Notes: generated by a model not told the origin, from the sequence alone. 64,000 nucleotides of DNA from Phallusia mammillata (GCA_003260075.1 QLIY01000339.1:9861-73860), one strand, 5' to 3'; positions 29,301 through 35,287 are shown, counted from the first letter of the stretch. Program-made: numbers and translations.

Positions 29301-32102
29301 TTACGTCAGAAGTAACTAAAGAAGGCACAATTGACACTTGCAGTCTTGTCTGTGACGTAACAAACTGGCTTTGAATTAATACTGGACGTTGTCATCGTAT
29401 AAAACTAGGTAATATCAATTCTACATATCGCGACAGGAAAGCTTACGTAAGGAGTAGATAAATTTTTGGAGTAGAATATTACAAAGTTATCTATACCATT
29501 TGGCAAACCAAAAAAAGTGGTCGCGGGCCGAATGAAATGGCCCCGAGGGCCGTAGTTTGGTGACCCTGCTATAAAGAATGCCAAGTTTTTGCTTTTATTT
29601 TAGAAAACACCAAGTAATAAACGCCAAGTTGAACTGTTTAGTGAAAATGAACTGGACTGAAGCCCTGACCAAATAGCCTAGCAATGTTACATGCTAACAC
29701 AAAGATTCTCAACTCCAAAGACGCGCCTAATTTGGGCAAAACCACGACACTAAATTACAATTGCTGGATATGTGACTAACTTAAAGTTTCAGATCATTTA
29801 CTGCCACGCAACAATTCTAGCAAATTGACAAACTGTTATAACAACAGAATGACAAACAAATATCACTTTTATTATTATTTACGGTAAAATGAATTGATTT
29901 CATGTGGTAATTATGAGTATTGAATTGGTGAAAAGTAAAAAAAATGAGTTAATACGTTCTTGAAACAAAAACGTTTTTTTATTATAAAAGCATCACTCAA
30001 TCCTTTTGAGCTTGATTGTGCTTGAAGCCCTTTGAAGGCGTTATATTCAATTTATTGGTCGACCTGGCAATGCCCTGCTTCGAAGCTGGAAATACGTAGA
30101 AGACTGGCTGATTCTGTATGGCGCCTTTAATTGCCCTGGCGTACTATGATTGGTTTATAAGTGTGCCGTGAACGCTTTAGGGATTACCTCAGTTTATGAA
30201 TGACTATTTATCCTAATTGTTTGAAGTATTTAAGTATATTTTTGAACCGTATTTAAATGGAACTAAATTCGAAGTCATTATGTTACTACTTTTTAGTTAT
30301 TGTGTATGACTTACTTAATGAGCTATTTATTGTACACAGCTTGAAGAATGTTGGGCGACACGCACCGAAAACACCAGTGGTTTACCCACTTATCCCATTG
30401 TACAAAGCGGGTAAGCGTTATCAGCAATAAGTATGGTAAAAGTTCTTTACCTTTATGTTTTTTGTTTTTTTTCACCCTGCTAATAAATTATCAGATGTGT
30501 TGCGCCACCCAGTGGAAGCGAACCTGCCGACGCAAAAATGTTGATCCGAAATTACCAACCCAACTTTGCCACGTTCAAGCTGATGAGCTTTGTGTGGACA
30601 AACTTTACCGACGCAGAACAATTTATCTACATCCACTGCGACGTGACCATCTGCCAAAACTCAACTGGACAATGCGACTCACCAGTAAGTTAAGTTGAGT
30701 TAATCAAACTTAGTCGGGAAATGGGCTTGACAGTTGAGTTGAGTTAAGTATTTTAACTTTAGTAACAAAACGTAACTGAGCAATGCACTAGACGTTTGTT
30801 AGGCACGTTAACCTAAGTAATAAAACTCAACCGGCCAATGGACTTGACAGTAAGTTAAGTTGAGTTAATCAAACTTAGTCGGGAAATTGGCTTGACAGTT
30901 GAGTTGAGTTAAGTATTTTAACTTTAGTAACAAAACGTAACTGAGCAATGCACTAGACGTTTCATGAAATAAGCTATTGCTGCCAGGCATAATGTATGAC
31001 TAAGTATTGCTCATCCAGCAGTTTTATTGCTTACTTTGTCCTGCAAGTTATGTCATTATCCTGATGAAGGCGTCTTGTATAGGACGTCGAAACGTCGATT
31101 GTTTACAATAAAACTGCTGGATGAGCAATACTTAGTCATGCACTAGACGTTTGTTAGGCACATTAACCTAAGTAATAAAACTCAACCGGCCAATGGACTT
31201 GACAGTTAAGAGTATGTTTAGTTCGGTTTCAAAGTTAAAGTGGACAATTAATTAGGTTCATTTTGAAACGAAATAAATATGGAGTAAGTTTTTTTTGAGA
31301 CTATATGTTTCCTAGAGTCCTAGAACTACAAAACACTAAATTATTTCCAGACATGTCCTGAGAAAAAACGACGATCTGTTGACAACAATGGACATAGCCA
31401 ACGACTTTCTGCAGGACCAGTCCACATTGTACAAACTACCGATCATTTGCTTTTGCAAGGTAACATCGCAACATGCAAGTTTATAATGAGGTTTCATAAG
31501 AAACCGTGGATCTTCAACAAGTTGAATACAATTCTGTTTTGCACTTCTGATTCTCGACCTAAACCATAGATTGTAGGCTCAAATCTCAGAATTTCGCGTA
31601 CGCTTTGTCTTTTTCAGGAGCAATTAAATCAACGATTTTGGTGGAATTTTTTGTATTTAAACAAATAATATTGGATAATTCACTTGTGACTTTTATTACT
31701 ATGGCAAAACTCTCGATTTTATGTCAGATTGTTCTCACACAAACCAATCCAGCAAATTCTTGTTCTAATAACAGCGGTCTATAGTTGTTTCAGTTTGTTA
31801 AAATAAGCATCGTTATATACAACGCTTCTTGCATAGCTAGGTCTTTGGAACCAGTAATGTGGCATTATCGCTGGTCTGCACTTATCAAATATTACTCTAG
31901 GCCTACATTGTACGTTATATCTGATTTAAACATATATTTTGTCGCAGACGGTGCAGGAGACGAAGATGAAGCAAATGAATCAGCTTACAACATCTTTCAA
32001 CTTGTGATGTTTGTGCTTCTGGCTTCTGTAATGATCGGAGCTGGTTACCTCATATGGGGCAAACTTGTTCAAGACCGAAAAGCTAAGGAAATCCTTCTGT
32101 AG
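8307..32102 (+). CDS. Gene 1: multi-LDLa, ZP-domain transmembrane protein (gene-level entry, 5' end incomplete)
   Basis: The supported exons sum to about 920 residues: 14 cysteine-rich exons (about 530 residues), then a ZP domain of about 300 residues, a KKRR cleavage site, one transmembrane helix and a short tail. ZP modules are known to polymerise extracellular proteins after furin-type cleavage releases them from a membrane anchor. LDLa modules are calcium-binding ligand modules. In ascidians ZP proteins occur in the vitelline coat, so an egg-coat or apical-matrix role is a reasonable inference, not something seen here. All cysteine-rich exons are phase 1-1, so exons can be duplicated or skipped without breaking the frame. 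The signal-peptide exon was not found. It is possible that two genes abut around 16-20 kb. Confidence 0.75.
8765..9240. repeat. Segmental duplication, copy E (partial)
   Basis: It carries only the central landmarks: a diverged 'aaacccacatcttaagatctcc' tract at 8825, the 'agatgccagtcacccgagc' block at 8941-9080, and 'gtcgatattcccaaacaaacc' at 9140. It lies within the presumed 5' region of gene 1. Confidence 0.65.
9310..9645 (-). repeat. Degenerate array of tRNA-like 72-bp units (array 1)
   Basis: Units such as 'accaccgacgttacgattgc' and 'actaaccactggaccatct' are decayed forms of the repeat at 26.3 kb and 48.2 kb. Read on the minus strand each resembles a tRNA body with box A and box B. About four units can be traced. 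Confidence 0.55.
9646..10750. other. Intronic stretch without recognisable gene
   Basis: A single tRNA-like half unit at 10570-10610 ('gatttgaaccgacgacc') is the only feature recognised. Confidence 0.4.
10751..10846 (+). CDS. Diverged LDLa-like exon, gene 1
   Basis: Acceptor 'ttgacag' and donor 'gtacgt' flank a 96-base phase 1-1 exon. Cysteine spacing is C6C4C6C2C2C, as in [14 protein letters not shown]. The first four cysteines follow LDLa spacing. The last loop, which normally holds the calcium-binding acidic residues, is almost deleted. It is a probable LDLa derivative without calcium binding. Confidence 0.6.
10847..12290. other. Intron with one SINE-like repeat
   Basis: A copy of the 'gcagaccagcgatcgcggca' repeat family (see 21990) occurs near 11340-11470. 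The rest shows no gene. A three-copy GGTTA tract at 11581-11597 is too short to matter. Confidence 0.4.
12291..12407 (+). CDS. Canonical LDLa exon, gene 1
   Basis: Acceptor 'cttgtag' and donor 'gtaagt', 117 bases, phase 1-1. All six cysteines are present. CDRVQDC and SEDENGC supply the acidic calcium ligands of an LDL-receptor class A module. It starts the first copy of the five-exon block, and its partner is 23415-23528. Confidence 0.85.
12408..13490. other. Intron, no gene recognised
   Basis: Two copies of a tract beginning 'gatagtagcg' (12494 and 12727) form a 235-bp direct repeat. A moderately GC-rich stretch at 12895-13340 has open frames on both strands but no recognisable motif or splice pattern. 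Confidence 0.4.
13491..13607 (+). CDS. Calcium-less LDLa-like exon of 'SEGC' type, gene 1
   Basis: Acceptor 'gcttctag' and donor 'gtaaga', 117 bases, phase 1-1. Peptide starts [12 protein letters not shown] and ends [10 protein letters not shown]. Spacing C6C5C6C3C8C follows LDLa, but the CDxxxDC and SDE acidic residues are missing. The closest relative in the window is the exon at 24305, which shares SEGC..YH.FQC and CPAGD. Confidence 0.75.
13608..15270. other. Intron without recognisable gene
   Basis: Short repeat fragments are present (for example 'acgccaggcctgttgaagg' at 13670), together with a G-run at 14155-14164. No coding exon was recognised. Confidence 0.4.
15271..15396 (+). CDS. 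Canonical LDLa exon, gene 1
   Basis: Acceptor 'gatgcag', donor 'gtaagt', 126 bases, phase 1-1. [15 protein letters not shown] and CDGAKDC...NDEAGC give the standard six cysteines (C6C4C6C5C8C) and most acidic calcium ligands. A short AVIPV tail links to the next module. Confidence 0.85.
15427..15930 (+). repeat. 70-bp tandem repeat, array 1 (about 7 units)
   Basis: Successive 'tgactgcacg' starts at 15581, 15651, 15721, 15791 and 15861 are exactly 70 bases apart. Units contain 'ctcgttaggaaacccgcttt' and 'catgtaacaagcgctatggt'. Most units hold a short dyad TGCACGA...TCGTGCA or a decayed form of it. The array lies in a gene 1 intron. Confidence 0.9.
15958..16068 (+). CDS. Calcium-less LDLa-like exon of 'DxDxC' type, gene 1
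   Basis: Acceptor 'acctgcag', 111 bases, phase 1-1 if the donor 'gtgact' at 16069 is used. [12 protein letters not shown] starts it and the spacing is C6C3C6C4C7C, with no calcium-binding acidic pattern. Without splicing, the frame adds G-D-Y and stops at TAA, so a truncated secreted form is possible. The partner is 25279-25383. Confidence 0.65.
16069..17900. other. Large intron or intergenic stretch with palindromic repeats
   Basis: Palindromic 'aatccggttaatcgcat'...'atgcgattaaccggatt' copies occur at 16178-16245 and 17820-17900. No coding exon was recognised. This is the likeliest place for a gene boundary if the LDLa exons belong to two genes. Confidence 0.4.
17901..18026 (+). mobile_element. 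Putative 5' LTR of a Ty3/gypsy element
   Basis: The tract begins TGTAGTGACAAC and ends CGCTACA (TG...CA). It contains AATAAA at about 18006 and is followed at once by 'ttggtgaccgccga', a primer-binding-site-like motif. The element seems inserted into a palindromic 'gcgattaacc' repeat. No second LTR is seen, so the length is inferred. Confidence 0.5.
18073..18409 (+). pseudogene. Ty3/gypsy gag fragment, frameshifted
   Basis: The ATG at 18073 opens a gag-like start ([16 protein letters not shown], a pattern common in gypsy gag). The similarity then passes into another frame near 18190 and meets a stop near 18248. It runs on to the assembly gap. The copy is inactive. Confidence 0.6.
18410..19397. 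other. Assembly gap, 988 N
   Basis: Unknown bases inside the gypsy element. The missing part should hold the rest of gag, the protease and the N-terminal reverse transcriptase. All long open frames spanning it are artefacts of N. Confidence 0.98.
19398..19916 (+). pseudogene. Ty3/gypsy pol fragment (RT thumb, start of RNase H)
   Basis: The open frame shows FLGHHID, then [16 protein letters not shown], the C-terminal reverse-transcriptase signature of Metaviridae. It continues into the RNase H start, where PLAFFSRQL and [11 protein letters not shown] are seen. It breaks off after that motif at a junction with a Penelope-like fragment. Integrase and the 3' LTR are missing. Confidence 0.9.
19925..20598 (+). 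mobile_element. Penelope-like retroelement 3' end with GIY-YIG fragment
   Basis: The open frame at 20013-20312 contains [16 protein letters not shown], the start of the GIY-YIG endonuclease that follows the reverse transcriptase in Penelope-like elements. The frame then ends early. Downstream is the tail 'aaggcgacctgtataggac' with 'aataaaa', shared with 24.1 kb and 31.1 kb. The copy is truncated and dead. Confidence 0.7.
20620..20742 (+). CDS. Canonical LDLa exon, gene 1
   Basis: Acceptor 'atcacag', donor 'gtttgc', 123 bases, phase 1-1. [21 protein letters not shown] and DDDEANC give a complete calcium-binding LDLa module. It is strikingly like the exon at 26122, which places it as the last member of the first five-exon block, now separated from the rest by retroelements. 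Confidence 0.85.
21488..21616 (+). CDS. Canonical LDLa exon with GC donor, gene 1
   Basis: Acceptor 'gttgcag', 129 bases, phase 1-1. [21 protein letters not shown] and GDDEDGC form a full LDLa module. No GT donor fits. The exon ends CCAAG before 'gcaagt', the consensus of a GC-AG intron. The near-identical exon at 24784 uses the same donor. Confidence 0.85.
21671..21848 (+). repeat. 70-bp tandem repeat, array 2
   Basis: About 2.5 units with 'cccgctttaag', 'gcaaagtcgtg' and 'aagcgct'. It follows the LDLa exon as array 3 does in the duplicated copy. Confidence 0.85.
21849..21968 (-). mobile_element. hAT-like MITE, 5' end only, inverted
   Basis: The reverse complement starts CAGTGGTTCCCAAAC and continues through 'ggtccctttgccattatttc', like the left half of the element at 42976. 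The rest is absent. Confidence 0.6.
21990..22175. repeat. SINE-like dispersed repeat
   Basis: It shares 'atgcagaccagcgatcacgg', 'ctagcctgtgccttg' and 'aggcctggcgtgccatgatt' with 26713-26900, and in part with 11340-11470. Shorter fragments of the 'gggcctggcgta' end also occur at 16160, 30130 and 46470. Confidence 0.65.
22178..22530. repeat. 52-bp minisatellite (about 6.5 units)
   Basis: 'gacacgag' recurs at 22201, 22253, 22305 and 22357, and decayed forms continue at 22409, 22461 and 22513, exactly 52 bases apart. Units contain 'caattgtcttctgcaacact' and 'tagttgacaaactgcactga'. The first four are nearly identical and the last ones diverge. It sits just upstream of the LDLa exon at 22606. Confidence 0.9.
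22606..22722 (+). CDS. LDLa exon with a reduced acidic motif, gene 1
   Basis: Acceptor 'gttaacag', donor 'gtaagt', 117 bases, phase 1-1. [17 protein letters not shown] and CDNDEQNC give six cysteines. CNGESQC stands where CDxxxDC is expected, so calcium affinity may be altered, though NDE is kept. Confidence 0.75.
23415..23528 (+). CDS. Canonical LDLa exon, gene 1
   Basis: Acceptor 'cttgtag', donor 'gtaatt' (weak), 114 bases, phase 1-1. [21 protein letters not shown] and GTDEMDC complete the module. Reading through the weak donor would add C-N and stop. It starts the second copy of the five-exon block. Confidence 0.8.
23971..24215. mobile_element. Penelope-derived foldback element
   Basis: The left arm 'agagctcttctggcaaatgt'... 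is repeated inverted as ...'acatttgccagaagagctct' at the right. Each arm is about 68 bases and includes the 'gacgtc'-containing tail seen at 20.5 kb and 31.1 kb. The centre contains 'ttttcctttgtttatcgtg', also present at 20470. Confidence 0.75.
24305..24424 (+). CDS. Calcium-less LDLa-like exon of 'SEGC' type, gene 1
   Basis: Acceptor 'acttctag', donor 'gtaaga', 120 bases, phase 1-1. The peptide begins [12 protein letters not shown] and ends [11 protein letters not shown]. Spacing is C6C5C6C4C8C. Its partner is the exon at 13491, in the same position within the five-exon block. Confidence 0.75.
24431..25150 (+). repeat. Recent intragenic duplication, right copy
   Basis: Near-identical to 21133-21850, including intron sequence, exon and repeat tail. 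The left junction lies seven bases after the 24305 exon, so the copied segment replaced most of that intron. Confidence 0.85.
24784..24915 (+). CDS. Canonical LDLa exon with GC donor, gene 1
   Basis: Acceptor 'gttgcag', 132 bases, phase 1-1. It differs from the 21488 exon by a few substitutions (for example CDRVRDC and DDEVGC) and one extra Asp codon near the end. It ends CCAAG before 'gcaagt', again a GC-AG intron. Confidence 0.85.
24960..25190 (+). repeat. 70-bp tandem repeat, array 3
   Basis: About three units, the last cut by a run of 10 G at 25181-25190. It is homologous to array 2 through the recent duplication, with one more unit. Confidence 0.85.
25279..25383 (+). CDS. Calcium-less LDLa-like exon of 'DxDxC' type, gene 1
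   Basis: Acceptor 'catgcag', donor 'gtaaca', 105 bases, phase 1-1. [12 protein letters not shown] begins it, and the spacing is C6C3C6C2C7C. The acidic calcium ligands are missing. It occupies the same block position as 15958-16068 and shares D-x-D-x-C and HQ. Confidence 0.7.
   Translation: MQTTVLAINSTAMKFVPTFMSPATCVTPISMSSV
25800..25900. repeat. Palindromic CCGGTTAATCGCAT repeat
   Basis: 'aatccggttaatcgcat' is followed by inverted 'atgcgattaaccggat' about 30 bases later, then by a third copy. The same palindrome occurs at 16178 and 17820. It could be a small foldback transposon. Confidence 0.6.
26122..26250 (+). CDS. Canonical LDLa exon, last before the ZP domain, gene 1
   Basis: Acceptor 'atcacag', donor 'gtttgt', 129 bases, phase 1-1. 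[21 protein letters not shown] and DDDEANC make a complete module. The TSPVP tail joins the ZP domain in phase with the exon at 27134. Confidence 0.9.
26335..26710 (-). repeat. tRNA-like 72-bp tandem array (array 2)
   Basis: Units begin 'tgggattagaaccaccaacc' (plus strand) at 26508, 26580 and 26651, 71-72 bases apart. Read on the minus strand they give a box A-like TGACCCAGTGG, an anticodon-arm-like segment and a box B-like GGTTCTAATCC. About five units, mostly decayed. Confidence 0.8.
26713..26900. repeat. SINE-like dispersed repeat
   Basis: Second long copy of the family at 21990-22175. Common blocks include 'ctcatcgataaccaaaaaaa' and 'agcctgtgccttgccatac'. Confidence 0.65.
27134..27170 (+). 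CDS. ZP domain exon 1, gene 1
   Basis: Acceptor 'tttttag', donor 'gtaagt', 37 bases, entry phase 1 and exit phase 2. It encodes [13 protein letters not shown], the first ZP-N strand with its conserved cysteine. Short, but the phases fit both neighbours and the C-x-x-x-x-x-hydrophobic pattern suits a ZP start. Confidence 0.65.
27229..27370 (+). repeat. tRNA-derived SINE-like repeat
   Basis: It starts 'gaggcaggcaacggtg', passes 'ttcggcgggg' and then a tRNA-like body with a box B-like 'gggtttaaatcc'. The same composite occurs at 47140-47260. Confidence 0.55.
27771..27936 (+). CDS. ZP domain exon 2 (ZP-N), gene 1
   Basis: Acceptor 'cttaacag', entry phase 2. [20 protein letters not shown] is followed by DNCKVTG and [11 protein letters not shown], the second and third ZP-N cysteines. 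The donor 'gtaaca' at 27937 leaves phase 0, while the next exon's best acceptor needs phase 1. The weak donor 'gttcct' at 27926 would be in phase. The 3' end is therefore uncertain by 11 bases. Confidence 0.7.
28076..28355 (+). CDS. ZP domain exon 3 (ZP-N to linker), gene 1
   Basis: Acceptor 'gtctgcag', donor 'gtaaga', exit phase 2. The frame is open across 280 bases and encodes [12 protein letters not shown] and [11 protein letters not shown], the latter carrying the fourth conserved ZP-N cysteine. The following exon joins in phase. Confidence 0.8.
28380..28860. repeat. Degenerate short tandem repeats in a ZP intron
   Basis: Variants of 'ggcactt(a)aaaatgcat' recur about ten times with irregular spacing of 40-70 bases. 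No coding potential is apparent. Confidence 0.5.
28879..29044 (+). CDS. ZP domain exon 4 (start of ZP-C), gene 1
   Basis: Acceptor 'tttgtag', donor 'gtttga', 166 bases, entry phase 2 and exit phase 0. It encodes [20 protein letters not shown] and then a typical ZP-C strand, [10 protein letters not shown], ending HTIVQ before the cysteine of the next exon. N-glycosylation-like sites NES and others are visible. Confidence 0.85.
29045..30339. other. ZP intron, mostly decayed repeats
   Basis: A hAT-like pair of segments ('ccaaactttttt' at 29089 and 'ggccgtagtttggtgaccct' at 29550) suggests an old MITE of about 490 bp. A fragment of the 'ccctggcgtac' repeat lies near 30135. No exon was found. Confidence 0.4.
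30340..30410 (+). CDS. ZP domain exon 5, gene 1
   Basis: Acceptor 'gtacacag', donor 'gtaagc', 71 bases, entry phase 0 and exit phase 2. [14 protein letters not shown] followed by YPIVQSG matches the ZP-C pattern C-W-A-T...YPLI..GC. The glycine and cysteine are completed by the next exon. Confidence 0.85.
30495..30684 (+). CDS. ZP domain exon 6, gene 1
   Basis: Acceptor 'tatcag', donor 'gtaagt', 190 bases, entry phase 2 and exit phase 0. [14 protein letters not shown] is followed by FKLMSFVW and [11 protein letters not shown], the classical F-x-F...Y-x-HC-x-V-x-x-C core of ZP-C, then CDSP. Confidence 0.9.
30685..31215. repeat. Tandem repeat of about 165 bp in the ZP intron
   Basis: 'ttaagttgagttaatcaaac' occurs near 30693 and 30855, followed in both by 'agttgagttgagttaag' and 'tgcactagacgttt'. 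The second unit is split by the 175-bp insertion at 30963 and resumes at 31138. The first repeat starts at the exon's splice donor. Confidence 0.8.
30963..31137. mobile_element. Penelope-derived foldback insertion with 15-bp target duplication
   Basis: The host repeat is interrupted, and 'atgcactagacgttt' stands on both sides (30948-30962 and 31138-31152). Inside, 'gactaagtattgctcatcca' is repeated inverted near the right end around a 'gatgaaggcg...gacgtcgaaacgtcg' tail. No coding sequence is carried. Confidence 0.85.
31351..31459 (+). CDS. ZP C-terminal cleavage-site exon, gene 1
   Basis: Acceptor 'atttccag', donor 'gtaaca', 109 bases, entry phase 0 and exit phase 1. The peptide starts [13 protein letters not shown]. 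The cysteine is the last of the ZP module and KKRR fits a furin-type consensus (R/K-x-K/R-R). Cleavage here would release the ectodomain, as known for ZP proteins. Confidence 0.85.
31948..32102 (+). CDS. Last exon of gene 1: transmembrane anchor and tail
   Basis: Acceptor 'gtcgcag', entry phase 1, stop TAG at 32100-32102. An acidic stretch ([12 protein letters not shown]) precedes a helix of about 22 hydrophobic residues including [20 protein letters not shown] short basic cytoplasmic tail, [13 protein letters not shown], follows. This is a type I membrane topology. No clear AATAAA was spotted in the next 500 bases. Confidence 0.9.
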
Positions 32103-32694
32103 ATGAAATTTAGTGCATACCGAACAGTGTATTGTATAGAGTGCTTTCAACATGTAAATATAGGTCTAAGTAGTTTCTTGAAATGCGCACATTTGTTCAG
32201 CACCCTATTGTAATACAATTTTGAAAATGTAAAAGTACTTCGAGCATGAATTTGTGTATGTATTTGAAAAGCACCCGTGGTATAGTGTTTTTTCGTTCCG
32301 TTCCGTAAAAAGAATGAACCCACATCTCTTGTATGGCTAACATACAAATAGACATTGGATTCAGTGCTTAACTGTTGTCATAAATGTGCTTTGTCGTTGT
32401 CTTTTGTTGTGTCTGTGCGTTCATTACTACAATATAGTCGAGTTTAATCCAATCGTGCTGCACTATGTTGAAGTTTTACACAGAACAGCTTTTTGACAAC
32501 ATTTTTGCTACCGTTGCTCTTGGTTGGCTAATGTACCTCTACCGTCAATAAGTCAATCACAATTACACCTTATAGTTTTAGGAAACCAGATTTTCGAAAA
32601 TATTAGCGAGTTAAAAACTGTTTAGCACAGGCGTTTACATAAATTATTTTATAGGGTGGCATATTTGACCCGAAAAAGTTGCGAATAACACTGA

Positions 32695-33970
32695 CAAGGA
32701 TAGCAGACGGTACGGTACGTATTGCGTTGACCGAACCACGTACCTCGTTACGAATAGCGTACCACGAAACCGTACCAAATGTAAAAAAATCGAAACGTAC
32801 CGTACCACTGTACCATACTTGAGGTACGGTATGCTAAATCAATCGGAATCAGATCTGGATAAGTGTTATGATATACTTAAATGAGAGGTGTCTTAACAAG
32901 CTGCTCCACTACGAAACCTGTTTATTCGAAATGAAAGGCTGATGTATTTTCTACGATGGGCTCGTGCAGCGACCGTGTGTAATTTTTAACAGCATACTTT
33001 TGTAATGTCAAATCATTGGTTTAAAAGAGACTATAAGATTAAATAACTTTTTTAACTAATATCAATCATTTGCAAACGCCGATTTAATGTCTGTTACTGT
33101 TGTAGCAGCACCTGCCTCGATGGCGACTTGTTTAAGGCGGCTACAATGTAAACAATGATGTTCATTGCAAATTGTTGGGTAAGTCTGATCTTTGCATCTC
33201 AATAACAGCTGACTGATTAACAGCCCCACAGAGTGTCTCTTATTTCTTTGTATTCTTGAGTTAACGTTTAAAGGCGAACGATTAAATCAGCTTCCACATA
33301 CCCAAAGGGAGAAAAATAGAAGAAAATAGACTACCAGAAGACTAAAAATAGTCTAAGAACAGACCCAGAATAGACCAAAAATAGCCCGGCGACAAAGTCG
33401 AAAACAAGCTATTATACGGAAACGACAGTATAAACAAGAGGAAGTGTGCGTAATGATAAACGAACACCTTATGTTTGTGCAGAACATTGTAGAATAACCA
33501 AATGACTCAAAATATCTTATGACTTGCATGAGAACGGAAATACCAACACTTGCATCCAGTTATAAAGAGGTTAAACACTTCCCCTACATGTTGTGCAACA
33601 TTATTGCAAACAACATGCTAACGTTAAACATAAACTTTGTGCACATTAATATCATGACCGCTACACTGTCATGTGTCCGTTTCATTAATAGGTCTACAGT
33701 TTCGGGCAATTTCAGCAAGTTTCGGGCAATTTCAATATTATCTGCAAATGGTAACGACCCAAAAATCCGTTTATACAACATTCTTTTCTTACCAGTGCGG
33801 TGGTACGGTACGCTTTCGGTACGATGGCAGGTGCGCTCTGGTGAAGGAGCGTACGTTCAGCGTACCATCGTACCGTACCCCTACCTCTGCTTTTGTGTGT
33901 ACCTTACCTACGTAAGGTACTTTTTGATGAGTTTTGCTCCGTACCGTATCGTATCGTACTGCCATCCTTG
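32695..33970. mobile_element. Non-autonomous hAT-like element, 1.28 kb, with inverted termini
   Basis: The left end 'caaggatagcagacggtacg' and the complement of the right end 'caaggatggcagtacgatac' match. Flanks 'aacactga' and 'cacactgt' share six of eight bases, suggesting an old 8-bp target duplication. Both ends are packed with GGTACGGTACG-like repeats. The 179-codon frame inside (33519-34058) crosses the right end and looks accidental. Confidence 0.7.
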
Positions 33971-35222
33971 CACACTGTACCGATTTAGAAAAAAGAGTAT
34001 TTGTGGACTTATTGAGTCGTTTTGCCATAGAAATCATAGTCAACATAATAATCACTGAACCGTAAAATTTGCTAATATTTACTCCAAGCTTTCAATGAGT
34101 TAAGTTGAGACTTGAGTGCCTTAGTGACGGTGTAAAACTGTAAAGATGGTAATTTTATGCGTATTGTTTGAAAAATAAGTTTACTAATAACCATTGAAAG
34201 CGCTGACGTTTGATAGTTGTATCAAACTATTTGTTTCAACAATTAACCCTTGTTAAGGTGTTGTAGAAAATTTAAATTTGCCATAAGTTAAGAATATTTT
34301 TAGTCCCACTCCCAAACTTATCTTAATTGATGCTTACTGCTAAGACGTTTTGAAACCAAAAAAATGGCCACATTTCAGCAGATTTTTCCTGTTTGAAGTT
34401 GGTTTAGTGCATTAGGTGTGAATAATAAGTGCAGCCAGCTTATATATGGAAAGTAAATTGCTTTAAAAAACAGTTTCAACTGCTACATGTTGTTATTGAA
34501 ATTACCAAAAACTTCTGTAACTAGCTTTAGCTTTTTTTAAGTCTTTTACACCAATCTGAAAAAAAGTCATCTTTGTAATGAGTGAAAAATTAGTTGTAGT
34601 AGAAAAATTCGGAAAATTGTCTAATCAAGCTTAAATTTAGAAATTCAAAGAAATGAACAATCTTAACTTTAGAAAAGACAATTATGTCAACTTATTACTT
34701 ATCCAGTAGCTGTACTTTACCTAGACAAGACAGAAACCTTGAGTCTTATTATTTTTATAGTGTTTGCTGATTTTAATTATGTTGTAGCAATATTGTACAA
34801 GATTTGGCTATTTTGTATTTTGGGAGCTTGAAAATTTTCCTGGTAAGTAAAGTATGTTTTTGTTTAAAGATAATTTCATTTTTGTGTGAGGACATTGGCA
34901 TTTTTTGTTGTTAGTAATTTGTTTTACTTTTAGTAATAACTTAAACTAGCAGTGCCAGCCTGAGTATGGCAGCTGCACAGTGCATACACGATCTATTTGA
35001 AAATATTTTAGTTGCACACGGAAGTTGTGCATGTGGGACATATTGGTACTGCATGCCCAAGATCTCGTTAGGAACTGCCATGTTTTGCAGACTGGCCAAA
35101 GTGTAAGACTGGTTTACCTTTGATATTTTTTGTTGTTCAGGCATAAATTTCTTGTGGGACGTAGAAAAACATCTTCAAGAAGCAGGGTTTCTGAAATGCG
35201 GGAATGTGTTGTTGTGCAGAGC
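33971..35222. promoter_or_regulatory. Upstream region of the doublecortin gene
   Basis: AT-rich with no coding sequence. It is the only gap between gene 1's end and the first coding exon of gene 2 apart from the hAT-like element, so a promoter is expected here. No TATA or other element could be placed confidently. A T-rich tract with CAG lies at about 35130-35141. Confidence 0.35.
35202..35222 (+). promoter_or_regulatory. Splice acceptor immediately before the start codon
   Basis: 'tgttgttgtgcag' ends three bases before ATG 35223. Both upstream copies of this exon keep the same arrangement ('tttgtgcag' AGT ATG at 4958, 'atttgcag' AGT ATG at 3342). It is either a trans-splice site for a spliced leader, common in tunicates, or the acceptor for an unseen 5' UTR exon. 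Confidence 0.6.
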
Positions 35223-35287
35223 ATGGCACGAAAACCATTTCACAAAAGTGCTATATCGCAAGAATTGCAAGACCTTACCGATGACAG
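35223..35287 (+). CDS. First coding exon of the DCX gene
   Basis: ATG with Kozak-like 'agcATGG', 65 bases, exit phase 2, donor 'gtagtt'. It encodes MARKPFHKSAISQELQ..., a basic then acidic leader without recognised domain. The join to the next exon gives ..DDR-YRDLRRPRIVMFYKNGD in frame. Confidence 0.8.

Noticed and set aside
33519-34058. 179-codon frame on the plus strand
   Set aside because: It crosses the terminus of the 1.28-kb hAT-like element, is rich in repeat-derived YRTVPY-like motifs and has no recognisable domain.
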